64,000 nt of DNA, from NCBI RefSeq assembly GCF_001423615.1, contig NZ_LMOU01000001.1, positions 1,266,882 through 1,330,881 of the forward strand, written 5' to 3'. A program made the translations under genes and the position numbers. Within the stretch, counting starts at the first letter, position 1. Each line of letters begins with the position of its first letter. Source of the stretch: Microbacterium sp. Leaf159 (GTDB lineage: Bacteria; Actinomycetota; Actinomycetes; Actinomycetales; Microbacteriaceae). Positions 53,539 through 61,885 of the stretch are shown one piece after another. The notes beneath the pieces are model-generated. The model saw only the letters and a list, made by a program, of their open reading frames with translations. It had not been told where the DNA came from and did not search any database.

Positions 53539-53544
53539 AACCTA
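53539..53544 (-). promoter_or_regulatory. Leaderless-type -10 box before the histidine kinase
   Basis: On the minus strand, TAGGTT ends 6 bp before the ATG at 53532, without a ribosome binding site. Confidence 0.45.
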
Positions 53545-53568
53545 TCGACGACGGGCAATTCCGGGCTC

Positions 53569-54324
53569 CTACTGACGCGCCCGAGAACGCTTCATCCCCA
53601 TGGTCACCAACAGCGCGAACAGCGCGAGCCACACGATGACGTTCAGGAACAGCATCCACAGCTCATCCGTCTGCCCCGTGGTGAGGACACCGTCGGTCAA
53701 CGGCCAGCGACTGAGGGCGACGAAGCCGTACAGGGGCGTGAAGCGGGCGATGTCGAGCATCACGCCGTCGAGCGGCATGAAGACATTGCCGAAGAACGCG
53801 AAGAACGTCATCGAGATCGAGGCCAGCGCCGCGGCGGAGTCCGAGCTGAAGAACAGGCCGACGCCGAGTCCGAACAGCCCGTACATCAGGCCGATCCCGA
53901 GGATGATGGCGGCGGTGGCGACCCAGCGCCACGCATCCTCGACCTGCGCGCCGGTCATCATGCCCGCGGAGAAGACCGCCACCAGTGCCAGCGCAGCGAA
54001 GACGACGGATGTGAGCAGCTTGGTCAGTGCGTAGCCTGCGGTCGTCAGCGGGGTCATCGCGAGCTGACGACCCCAGCCCTGCTTCGCCTCAGTCGCCGCG
54101 AGCGAGGTCAGCGAGCTCATCGCGACCGCCGTGCCGTAGGCGGCCATCGAGGTCATCACATAGAAGGAGACGTTGCCATGGCCGGCCGAGAGCGAGCCGT
54201 AGCCCATTCCCGCACCGAACAGCAGGTACATCGCGACCGGCATCGCCAGCGTGAATGCGAGCGTGTATGGGTTGCGCAGCTGACGGATGCCTTCGATACG
54301 CAGCATGGTGGGTGAGACGAGCAT
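53569..54324 (-). CDS. ABC-2 type exporter permease
   Basis: This is a 251-residue membrane protein with about six hydrophobic helices: an N-terminal helix after LRIEGIRQLRNPYTLAF, several Gly/Ala-rich helices, and a late helix ending in VIVWLALFALLVTMGM. It matches ABC-2 membrane domains (KSLTSLAATEAKQGWGRQLAMTPL is the coupling region). It starts 1 bp after the stop of the ATPase gene, so they form one transporter. Lipid or drug export is possible. The two-component genes lie downstream, 37 bp away, on the same strand. Confidence 0.84.
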   Translation of the reverse strand: MLVSPTMLRIEGIRQLRNPYTLAFTLAMPVAMYLLFGAGMGYGSLSAGHGNVSFYVMTSMAAYGTAVAMSSLTSLAATEAKQGWGRQLAMTPLTTAGYALTKLLTSVVFAALALVAVFSAGMMTGAQVEDAWRWVATAAIILGIGLMYGLFGLGVGLFFSSDSAAALASISMTFFAFFGNVFMPLDGVMLDIARFTPLYGFVALSRWPLTDGVLTTGQTDELWMLFLNVIVWLALFALLVTMGMKRSRARQ

Positions 54325-54325
54325 G

Positions 54326-55300
54326 TCAGTTCTCCGTCAGGGCCGTGAAGGCGGTTTCGAGGGTGGCGGCGGCGATCTCGATGTCATGCGCGCCGTTGTC
54401 GAGCAGAAGGCGGGCGGCGGCGTCCGAGTCCGCTGCCCGCAGGCTCAGTCGGTCCCCGTCCAGTCGCACGTCGACGACGCCGTCTTCGTCTTTCAGCGTC
54501 GCGACGAGCGGGGCATCGGCCGGATCGATGGTCGCGGAGAGGCTCCGCTCGCCCAGACTCGCCCGCAGCAGCGCCGTGGGGGCGTCCGCGACGATCGCGC
54601 CGCGGTGCATCACCACCGTCCGACGCGCGAACTGCTCCGCCTCCTCCAGGTAGTGGGTGGCGAAGACGATCGTGCGCCCGGCATCCGCATCCGCCCGCAT
54701 CACATCCCAGAAGTGCCGCCGGGCTGTGACGTCCATGCCTGCCGTCGGCTCGTCGAGCACGAGGATGTCGGGGTCGGAGACCATCGCGAGTGCGAACTTC
54801 ACCCGCTGCTGCTCTCCACCGGAGCACTTCGACACCCGGCGGCGGGCGAGGTTCTCGAGATCGGCACGGGCCATGACCTCGGGCACGCGTGCGGCGGCTG
54901 CTGCCCCGTACAGCGAGGCGATGAGGCGCACGGTCTCGCCCACCGTCAGGTCGCCCAGCAGGCCGCCGGACTGCAGCACCGCGCCGATCGCGCCGCTCGA
55001 TGTCGCCCGCTCGGGCGTGACCCCGAGCACCTGGACGCTGCCGGTGCTCGGTTGCGTGAGTCCCAGGAGCATGTCGAGCGTCGTCGTCTTGCCCGCGCCG
55101 TTCGGCCCCAGCAGAGCCACGACCTCCCCCCGGCGGATCGACAGATCGACGCCGGCCACGGCCTGCACGCGGCTGTCGCCCGAGCCGAAGTGGCGCGTGA
55201 CGCCGCGCAGCTCGAGCACGACCGGATCATAGTTCGGGGCGTCGGATGCCGGCCGAGCGGTGGCCTGCGTCGCCGGCCGACTCGCGGAGGTGTTGTTCAT
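54326..55300 (-). CDS. ABC exporter ATPase
   Basis: This is a 324-residue ATPase. Walker A is GPNGAGKTTT, the signature motif is CSGGEQQR and Walker B is ILVLDEPTAG, with the D-loop and H-switch His in FATHYLEEA. A 24-residue Ala/Ser-rich tail precedes it, and a C-terminal about 80-residue beta domain follows. It couples ATP hydrolysis to the ABC-2 permease. The ATG at 55300 has GGAGGC upstream. It is the first gene of a four-gene unit (ATPase, permease, kinase, response regulator). Confidence 0.89.
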   Translation of the reverse strand: MNNTSASRPATQATARPASDAPNYDPVVLELRGVTRHFGSGDSRVQAVAGVDLSIRRGEVVALLGPNGAGKTTTLDMLLGLTQPSTGSVQVLGVTPERATSSGAIGAVLQSGGLLGDLTVGETVRLIASLYGAAAAARVPEVMARADLENLARRRVSKCSGGEQQRVKFALAMVSDPDILVLDEPTAGMDVTARRHFWDVMRADADAGRTIVFATHYLEEAEQFARRTVVMHRGAIVADAPTALLRASLGERSLSATIDPADAPLVATLKDEDGVVDVRLDGDRLSLRAADSDAAARLLLDNGAHDIEIAAATLETAFTALTEN

Positions 55301-55380
55301 GCCTCCAGCCTTCCGGAGCGGCGACGACGGCGCCGGAGGGCGGTGTCATCTCCTTGCCATGACACGTGTCATGCTGCCCC

Positions 55381-57252
55381 TCAGGATGCCGGCAGCAGTG
55401 CTCCCTCGAAGAACGACGTCAGCTCATCGACGGCATCGAGCGGAAGGATCGCGGCGACGTACTGGTCGGGGCGCACCACGACCACGACACCGTCCCGCGA
55501 CAGCTCACGCGCCTCGAAGATGTCGGTCTCCGTCCACTTCGACGGCCCGGCCGCGTAGACCTTCTCCCAGTCGGTGAGTCCGAGCGGACCGGTCTTCGGC
55601 TGGAACAGGGCGGGAGCAGAGGTGACCTCGACCTCCTCATACGGCTGCTGGTAGATCGCTTTGACGTCGAAGACGGAATCCTGATCGGCATCCGCCGGCG
55701 TGAATCGCGCCAAGGCCGGCCCCGCCTGGGAGGCCCAGGCGTCGAGCTTCGCGGCATCTCGACCGCCGAAAGCGTAGACGCGCCAACGTCCGTCGGCCTT
55801 CGCATGGTGGCCGAGGTGCACGACGTTGCCGTCGCCCACCCGCACGACCTCTGCCGACTTGAAGCGCTTGCCGAGCGGGAACCCGGCGGCGAGCGCCTGG
55901 TGCGCATCGGAACCCGTGATCATCGACGACGTGTACTGCGTCATGAAGCCGGAGGGGAACTCCGCCGTCGCGAGGTAGTACGTCGCGAGATCGTTGGGAT
56001 CGGTGATCTCCGAGGGCTTGCGCGCCATCAGCGTGGACCACTCGCGGTCGAAGTCGATGAGCTGCTGCGCCACGGGTCGACGCTCGGCACCGTAGGTCGC
56101 GAGCAGCGCCTCGGGCGCCCGCCCGGTGAGCACCGATCCGAGCTTCCACCCGAGGTTGAAGCCGTCCTGCATCGAGACGTTCATGCCCTGGCCGGCCTTC
56201 GCGCTGTGCGTATGGCAGGCATCCCCGGTGAGGAACACCCGCGGAGTCCGACCGGATCCGTCGATCACGTCGTCGAACCCGTCGGTGACGCGGTGCCCGA
56301 CCTCGTAGACGCTGTGCCACGCGACCTCCTTGACGTCCAGCGTGTAGGGGCTCAGGATCGCGTTCGCCTTGCGGATGATCTCCTCGATCGGCGTCTGGCG
56401 CACGCGGTGATCGTCGTCCTCTGCGACCTCGCCGAGGTCGATGTACATCCGGCTGAGGTATCCGCCCTCGCGCGGGATGTGCAGGATGTTGCCCGCCTCC
56501 GAGTTGATCGCGCACTTGGTGCGCCAGTCCGGGAAGTCCGTGTTCACGAGCACGTCCATGACGCCCCACGCGTGTGCGGCGCTCCCGCCGACGTGCGTCC
56601 GTCCGATGGCCTGACGCACGCCACTGCGCGCGCCGTCGCACCCTGCGACGTACTTGGCTCGGATCGTGCGCTCCTCGCCCGCCCGCTCCCCCGCGACGTA
56701 TCGCAGCGCGACCTCGACCGGGTACTCGCCCTCGTCGTGCACGGTCAGCCCCACGAACTCGATGCCGTAGTCGGGGGCGATGCGGCCCGGGCCGTTCGCC
56801 GCGGCCTCTGCGAAGTAGTCGAGCACGCGAGCCTGGTTGACGATCAGATGCGGGAACTCGCAGATGTCGTAGGCGTAGTCCGCCGTGCGCGAGGTGCGCA
56901 CGATCTCGCTCGGCTCATCGGGGTTCGGGCCCCAGAAGTTCATCCACCCGATGTTGTAGGCCTCGGCGATGATCCGCTCGGCGAAGCCGAAGGCCTGGAA
57001 CGTCTCGACGCTGCGCGGCTGGATGCCGTCGGCCTGGCCGAGCACCAGGCGGCCCTCACGCTTCTCGACGATGCGCGTGGAGACACCGGAGTATTGGGAC
57101 ATCTGTGCTGCGAGCAGCATTCCGGCGGGGCCGGAGCCGACGATGAGGACGTCGATCTCGTCTGGCAGATCTGCGGGACGGTCGGTGCCGATGCCCGCGG
57201 CATCCTTCACGCGGGGGTCTCCGGAGACATAGCCGTGGTGGTGGAACTGCAT
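55381..57252 (-). CDS. mobA: 3-hydroxybenzoate 4-monooxygenase
   Basis: This is a 623-residue FAD aromatic hydroxylase of the phenol-hydroxylase type. The FAD motif GSGPAGMLLAAQ (about 40-51), the second motif GCDGARSGVR, and the GD motif FLTGDACHTHSAKAGQG are intact. A C-terminal thioredoxin-like domain (about 470-623) is present. The N terminus MQFHHHGY and overall pattern strongly resemble MobA of Comamonas testosteroni, so conversion of 3-hydroxybenzoate to protocatechuate is predicted. The ATG at 57252 follows GGAAGGAA. No protocatechuate-cleaving gene lies in the window, so the ring-cleavage partner must be elsewhere. It is divergent from an IclR regulator across twin operators. Confidence 0.85.
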   Translation of the reverse strand: MQFHHHGYVSGDPRVKDAAGIGTDRPADLPDEIDVLIVGSGPAGMLLAAQMSQYSGVSTRIVEKREGRLVLGQADGIQPRSVETFQAFGFAERIIAEAYNIGWMNFWGPNPDEPSEIVRTSRTADYAYDICEFPHLIVNQARVLDYFAEAAANGPGRIAPDYGIEFVGLTVHDEGEYPVEVALRYVAGERAGEERTIRAKYVAGCDGARSGVRQAIGRTHVGGSAAHAWGVMDVLVNTDFPDWRTKCAINSEAGNILHIPREGGYLSRMYIDLGEVAEDDDHRVRQTPIEEIIRKANAILSPYTLDVKEVAWHSVYEVGHRVTDGFDDVIDGSGRTPRVFLTGDACHTHSAKAGQGMNVSMQDGFNLGWKLGSVLTGRAPEALLATYGAERRPVAQQLIDFDREWSTLMARKPSEITDPNDLATYYLATAEFPSGFMTQYTSSMITGSDAHQALAAGFPLGKRFKSAEVVRVGDGNVVHLGHHAKADGRWRVYAFGGRDAAKLDAWASQAGPALARFTPADADQDSVFDVKAIYQQPYEEVEVTSAPALFQPKTGPLGLTDWEKVYAAGPSKWTETDIFEARELSRDGVVVVVRPDQYVAAILPLDAVDELTSFFEGALLPAS

Positions 57253-57304
57253 CGTCGTCGATTCCTTCCGGACTTCTCTGTCAGGTGTTGCCATCGAACG
57301 CATC

Positions 57305-57343
57305 GTGTTCTATATTCGAACACACCGTTCTACTATTGAACAC
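57305..57343. promoter_or_regulatory. Twin palindromic operators of the mobA-IclR divergent region
   Basis: Two 15-bp inverted repeats, GTTCTATATTCGAAC (57307-57321) and GTTCTACTATTGAAC (57327-57341), have the same GTTC-N7-GAAC form. Their centres are 20 bp apart, about two helical turns. The first extends to GTGTTC and GAACAC. This is the expected arrangement for two IclR dimers controlling both genes. Confidence 0.75.
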
Positions 57344-57384
57344 AGCCTAGAGCCACCCGTCGATCACCGCAAGGGAGCGCACGC

Positions 57385-58086
57385 ATGCCCGAAGGCACTC
57401 CGGCCTCGCAGACCCTCAGTCGCGGCATCCGCATCCTCGAAGTGCTCGCCGACGCGCGCACTCCCCTCACGATCGACGAGATCGCCGCGCGACTCGACGT
57501 GCATCGCTCGATCGCCTACCGGCTGCTGCGCACGCTCGAGGACCACCGGCTCATCGGGCGCGACGCGTCGGGTTCCGTCACCCTCGGCCCCCGCATGGCT
57601 GCTCTCGCCGCCGGCGTCGCCCACGACCTGCAGGCCGAGGCGCTCCCCGAGCTCACCGCGATCGCGAACGAACTCGGCATGACCTGCTTCCTCGGAGTGC
57701 TCGACGGCGACGATTGCATCACACTCGCGAGCATCGAACCCCGGCACGCGATCGCGAGCGTCGCTCAGCGCCCTGGCGCCCGCCACTCCGTGACCGTCGG
57801 TGCACCGGGCAAGGCGATCCTGACGCAGCTCGCCGCGTCGGAATGGCCAGACCACACGAGCGCCGCGCTGCGCGCCGACGTCGACGAGGCACGCACGCGC
57901 GGATACGCGACGAGCCACGACGAGGTCATCCCCACCGTGCAGTCGGTCGCGGTCCCGCTCGCCCTCCGCGGTCAACGCCCCGCGGCGATCGCCGTGGTGC
58001 ACGTCGCGACAGACCTCGACGACGCCGAGATCGCCGACCGCCTCCGGCTCTCGGCATCCGCGATCCGCGACGCGCTCGAGGGCTGA
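57385..58086 (+). CDS. IclR-family regulator of mobA
   Basis: This is a 233-residue IclR protein. The winged helix (residues about 8-70) shows LSRGIRILEVLAD and LDVHRSIAYRLLRTLEDH. The effector domain has LGVLDGDDCITLAS and SVTVGAPGKAILTQL. The ATG at 57385 has AAGGGAG. It is divergent from mobA with two identical-type operators between, so regulation of mobA by 3-hydroxybenzoate is the obvious inference. A hairpin follows at 58122-58155. Confidence 0.85.
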   Translation: MPEGTPASQTLSRGIRILEVLADARTPLTIDEIAARLDVHRSIAYRLLRTLEDHRLIGRDASGSVTLGPRMAALAAGVAHDLQAEALPELTAIANELGMTCFLGVLDGDDCITLASIEPRHAIASVAQRPGARHSVTVGAPGKAILTQLAASEWPDHTSAALRADVDEARTRGYATSHDEVIPTVQSVAVPLALRGQRPAAIAVVHVATDLDDAEIADRLRLSASAIRDALEG

Positions 58087-58121
58087 CGCCGTTCACAGTT
58101 CAGCATGAGCGGGAGACGGCG

Positions 58122-58155
58122 GATGCGTCGCCCCGATAAACCGGAGCGACGCATC
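58122..58155. terminator. Hairpin terminator between IclR and MHS genes
   Basis: Arms GATGCGTCGCCCCG (58122-58135) and its complement (58142-58155) pair with one C-A mismatch over a 6-nt loop ATAAAC. It lies between convergent genes. Confidence 0.78.
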
Positions 58156-58199
58156 GCCTGCACCATCGTCGATACTGAATCGTGGACGGCTGACCGAGG

Positions 58200-59579
58200 T
58201 CAGGCCCTGGCGACGCCGTAGATCGGGCTCACGGACTGCTCCTCCTCGTGGTCCGGCCCCAGAGGGATTCCGGAGCGGTCGCGCAGCAGCAGTGTGGCGA
58301 TCAGGCCGAGCACCGTCATACCCGCGAGATACCAGGTGACCGCCTGCGTCGAACCGGTCGCCTGCACGATCGCGGTCGCGATGGTGGGCGCGAACGCACC
58401 GCCGGCGATCGCGCCGATCGCGTACGAGATCGAGACTCCCGAGAAACGGATGCTGGCAGGGAAGAGCTCGGCGTACAGCGCCGCCTGCGGCCCGTAGGTG
58501 AATCCGAGGCCGATCGTGAGGATCGCGAGACCCGCGAACAGCAGGCCGATCTCGCCGGTGTTGACCAGCGGGAACAGCGTGAAGACGCCGACGAGCTGCA
58601 TGGCCCACCCGATGATGTAGGTGGTACGGCGACCGATCCGGTCGGAGATCCATCCCGCCAGCAGTGTCGTGAGCAGCCAGGTCACCGCAGATCCGGCGAC
58701 CGCCCAGAGCACGGCGCCGCGGTCGAGACCGATCGGCCCCTCGGGGTTCGTGGCGTACCCCTGGATGTAGCCGCCGGTCGTCATGTAGCCGACGGCGTTG
58801 TTGCCGGCGAACACGAACGCCGCGATGATCACGAGCAGCAGGTGCTTGCGGAACAGCTGCACGATCGGCATCGTCGCCTTCTCCTTGCGCTCGGCCAGCT
58901 CGGTGAAGACCGGGCTCTCCTCGACCTTGCGACGCACGTAGTAGCCGACGAGGATCAGCACGACGCTGAGCAGGAACGGAATGCGCCAGCCCCAGATCGC
59001 GAACTGGTCACCGGGAGCGATCGCCGTCATGAGCGCCATGACGCCCGACGCGAGCAGCAGACCGAGCGGAACGCCGATCTGCGGTGATGCGCCGAAGATC
59101 CCTCGTTTGGTGCGCGGGGCGTGCTCGACGGCCATCAGCACGGCGCCGCCCCACTCGCCACCGGCCGAGATGCCCTGGATGATGCGCAGCAGCACCAGCA
59201 GGATCGGCGCGGTGATGCCGATCGCGTCGTACGTGGGCAGGATTCCGATGAGCGCGGTCGCCGCCCCCATCAGGATCAGCGTCCACATCAGAACGGTCTT
59301 GCGGCCGAGCTTGTCGCCGAAGTGTCCGGCGAGGAAGGCCCCGAGCGGGCGGAAGAGGAAGCTGACGCCCACCGTCGCGAAGGCGATGATGGCGCTGTTC
59401 GCACCCAAGGGCTCGAAGAACAGCTGTCCGAAGACCAGGCCGACGGCCGTGGCGTAGATGAAGAAGTCGTACCACTCGACGGTCGTTCCGACGACCGTGG
59501 CGAAGACGACACGGCGCCTGTCGGCTGCCGTCGCGATGGTTCCGGTGGGGGTGAAACCCGCCTGTGACTGCCCGCTCAT
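58200..59579 (-). CDS. MHS-family MFS transporter for aromatic or related acids
   Basis: This is a 459-residue member of the metabolite:H+ symporter group with about twelve helices. GTTVEWYDFFIYATA, GHFGDKLGRKTVL and the SAGGEWGGAVLMAVEHAP and FTYGPQAALYAELFP blocks are present. The ATG at 59579 has AAAGGAG. It lies between the 3-hydroxybenzoate hydroxylase locus and the homoprotocatechuate operon, so the substrate may be either 3-hydroxybenzoate or 4-hydroxyphenylacetate; sequence cannot tell. It is divergent from the hpa operon across 141 bp. The paralogue at 15374 has a PaaR-like operator instead. Confidence 0.84.
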   Translation of the reverse strand: MSGQSQAGFTPTGTIATAADRRRVVFATVVGTTVEWYDFFIYATAVGLVFGQLFFEPLGANSAIIAFATVGVSFLFRPLGAFLAGHFGDKLGRKTVLMWTLILMGAATALIGILPTYDAIGITAPILLVLLRIIQGISAGGEWGGAVLMAVEHAPRTKRGIFGASPQIGVPLGLLLASGVMALMTAIAPGDQFAIWGWRIPFLLSVVLILVGYYVRRKVEESPVFTELAERKEKATMPIVQLFRKHLLLVIIAAFVFAGNNAVGYMTTGGYIQGYATNPEGPIGLDRGAVLWAVAGSAVTWLLTTLLAGWISDRIGRRTTYIIGWAMQLVGVFTLFPLVNTGEIGLLFAGLAILTIGLGFTYGPQAALYAELFPASIRFSGVSISYAIGAIAGGAFAPTIATAIVQATGSTQAVTWYLAGMTVLGLIATLLLRDRSGIPLGPDHEEEQSVSPIYGVARA

Positions 59580-59720
59580 AGGGGTGTCTCCTTTGATTGT
59601 GACCGCATTGTCACGGCTCGCTCACGAGGTGATTCGAGTTGCTTGCCGAGGGGTGACACGATGATATATGATTTCGAATACGACGCACAAGGCGTCGACG
59701 AAAGCGCGAGGAGGCGCACC

Positions 59721-61202
59721 GTGACGGCATCCATCACCCGCCCCGGAAAGATCATCGCGATCCACCTGAGCTATGCCTCACGTGCGGATCAGCGAGGGCG
59801 CAGGCCCGCATCCCCCTCCTACTTCTTCAAGCCGTCCAGCTCCGTGGGCGTCTCCGGCGGCACCGTCGAGCGTCCAGCCGGCACAGAGCTGCTCGCGTTC
59901 GAGGGCGAGATTGCTCTGATCATCGACACCGCAGCGCGGAACGTCTCGCTCGAAGACGCCTGGGCCCATGTCGGCGGGGTCACCGCGTCGAACGACCTCG
60001 GACTCTACGACCTGCGCGCCAACGACAAGGGCTCCAACGTCCGCTCCAAGGGCGGCGACGGGTACACCCCGCTCGGCCCCGAGCTCATCGACGCACGCAC
60101 CGTCGACCCCGCGGCTCTTCGCGTCCGCGCCTGGGTCAACGGCGAGCTGCGCCAGGACGACACGACCGCCGGGCTGATCTTCCCGCTCGCGCAGCTGGTC
60201 GCCGACCTCTCTCAGCACTTCACGCTCGAGCCCGGCGACGTGATCCTCACCGGCACGCCCGCAGGGTCCTCCGTGATCGTCCCCGGTGACGTGGTCGAGA
60301 TCGAGGTCGATGCTCCGGATGCCGCAGGCTCCCCCTCCTCCGGCCGGCTCGTGACCACGGTCACCCAGGGCGAGGTCCCGTTCGACGGCGACATCGGCTC
60401 GTTGCCCGCCGTCGACGACCTGCAGAGGACCGAGGCCTGGGGCTCACGCCAAGAGGCGGGCCTCCCTGCCGAATCTCCAGAGCCCGCTCTCTCCCCCGAG
60501 CTGCGCACGAAGCTGATGGAGGCGCCGACCGCCGGCCTCTCGGCCCAGCTGCGCAAGCGGGGGCATCATTCGTGCTTCATCGACGGCGTGACCGCGAACA
60601 TCCCCGGCAGCAAGATCGTCGGCACCGCCAAGACGCTGCGATTCGTCCCCTTCCGTGAAGATCTGTTCAAAAGCCACGGCGGCGGCTACAACGCACAGAA
60701 GCGCACCTTCGACGCCGTCGACGAGGGCGAGATCATCGTCATCGAGGCCCGGGGCGACGCGACGACCGGAACGCTCGGCGACATCCTCGCCCTGCGCGCT
60801 CGGGCTCGTGGCGCGGCCGGCGTCGTGACCGACGGCGGCGTGCGCGACTTCGACGCGGTCGCCGAGATCGGACTTCCGGTGTTCTCGCAGGGCGCACACC
60901 CCTCTGTCCTCGGACGCAAGCACGTGCCGTGGGATTCCGACATCACGATCTCCTGCGGAGGCGCCACGGTGCAGCCGGGCGACATCATCGTGGGCGACGG
61001 CGACGGCGTCATCGTGATCCCGCCGGCGCTCGCCGAGCAGGTGGCGGACGACGCGCTCGCCCAGGAGGTCGAAGACGCCTGGATCGCCGAGCAGGTCGCC
61101 GCCGGGCACCCCGTCGACGGACTGTTCCCCCTCAACGCCGCCTGGCGCGAGAAGTACGAGGCGGCGACCGGTTCGGCCCCCGAGGGCGGGACCCGGTCAT
61201 GA
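59721..61202 (+). CDS. FAH-family hydrolase fused to an RraA-type aldolase/decarboxylase domain
   Basis: This is a 493-residue two-domain protein. The first part (about 20-220) is a fumarylacetoacetase-fold domain. It has the metal-binding acids in FEGEIALIIDTA (Glu61), NDLGLYDLRANDKGSN and GDVILTGTPAGSS. The second part (about 255-470) is an RraA-type domain, with VVTDGGVRDFDA giving the catalytic Arg375-Asp376 and GDIIVGDGDGVIVIP near the end. HpaG of E. coli has two FAH halves; here the second is replaced. The GTG at 59721 with GAGGAGG decides the start; an ATG at 59661 is in frame but lacks that and lies in AT-rich DNA. It overlaps the GntR gene and probably processes the cleaved ring product. 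Confidence 0.82.
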   Translation: MTASITRPGKIIAIHLSYASRADQRGRRPASPSYFFKPSSSVGVSGGTVERPAGTELLAFEGEIALIIDTAARNVSLEDAWAHVGGVTASNDLGLYDLRANDKGSNVRSKGGDGYTPLGPELIDARTVDPAALRVRAWVNGELRQDDTTAGLIFPLAQLVADLSQHFTLEPGDVILTGTPAGSSVIVPGDVVEIEVDAPDAAGSPSSGRLVTTVTQGEVPFDGDIGSLPAVDDLQRTEAWGSRQEAGLPAESPEPALSPELRTKLMEAPTAGLSAQLRKRGHHSCFIDGVTANIPGSKIVGTAKTLRFVPFREDLFKSHGGGYNAQKRTFDAVDEGEIIVIEARGDATTGTLGDILALRARARGAAGVVTDGGVRDFDAVAEIGLPVFSQGAHPSVLGRKHVPWDSDITISCGGATVQPGDIIVGDGDGVIVIPPALAEQVADDALAQEVEDAWIAEQVAAGHPVDGLFPLNAAWREKYEAATGSAPEGGTRS

Positions 61203-61885
61203 CCACCGTCGCGAACGCCAGCAAGTCCGAGCAGGCGTACACATGGATCCGCTCGCGCATCTCGGGCCATGTGTTCGGCCCCGGTTACCGGCTCGTGCTC
61301 GGGTCGTTGGCCGAGGAGCTCGGCATGAGCGTCGTGCCGGTTCGTGAGGCCATCCGGCGCCTCGAGGCCGAGGGTCTGGTGACCTTCGAGCGCAACGTCG
61401 GCGCCCGCGTCACTCTCGTCGACGAGAACGAATACGCACACACGATGCAGACGCTGGGCCTGGTCGAAGGCGCAGCCACTGCACTGTCCGCTCCGCTGCT
61501 CGACGCTGAGGCGCTCGACGCGGCAGAGGCGGTCAACGAGCGGATGATCCAGATGCTCGGACACCTCGACGCGCACGCGTTCACCGAGCTCAACCGACAG
61601 TTCCACTCGCTGCTCTTCGAGCCGTGCCCGAACCCGCACCTGCTCGACCTGGTGCACCGAGGGTGGGCGCGACTCTCAGGCATCCGCGATTCCACCTTCG
61701 CGTACGTGCCGGGGCGTGCCCAGCACTCCGTCGAGGAGCACACCGAGATCCTCGAGCTGATCCGCGCGGGTGCGGACCCGCTCGAGATCGAGCTCGCCGC
61801 CCGCAACCACCGCCTTCGCACGAGGGATGCCTTCCTCGATGCCCTCCACGCACGTTCTCACCACAACCCAGGAGACGAGTCATGA
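61199..61885 (+). CDS. GntR-family regulator of the hpa operon
   Basis: This is a 228-residue FCD-type GntR protein. The winged helix (about 8-75) includes AYTWIRSRISGHVFGPGYRL and VVPVREAIRRLEAEGLVTF. The C-terminal helical domain carries the metal-binding His and Asp residues (HMT and NRQFHSLLF, RDSTFAYV, EEHTEILELI, RNHRLR). It is embedded between the FAH-RraA and hpaE genes with ATGA overlaps on both sides, so it is coexpressed with the operon it probably controls. The effector could be a pathway acid. Its operator may be the AT-rich segment at 59659-59680. Confidence 0.85.
   Translation: MTTVANASKSEQAYTWIRSRISGHVFGPGYRLVLGSLAEELGMSVVPVREAIRRLEAEGLVTFERNVGARVTLVDENEYAHTMQTLGLVEGAATALSAPLLDAEALDAAEAVNERMIQMLGHLDAHAFTELNRQFHSLLFEPCPNPHLLDLVHRGWARLSGIRDSTFAYVPGRAQHSVEEHTEILELIRAGADPLEIELAARNHRLRTRDAFLDALHARSHHNPGDES

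Noticed and set aside
59661-59720. ATG at 59661 as the start of the FAH-RraA protein
   Set aside because: It lies in AT-rich regulatory-looking DNA, while GAGGAGG precedes the GTG at 59721 and the family N terminus begins there.
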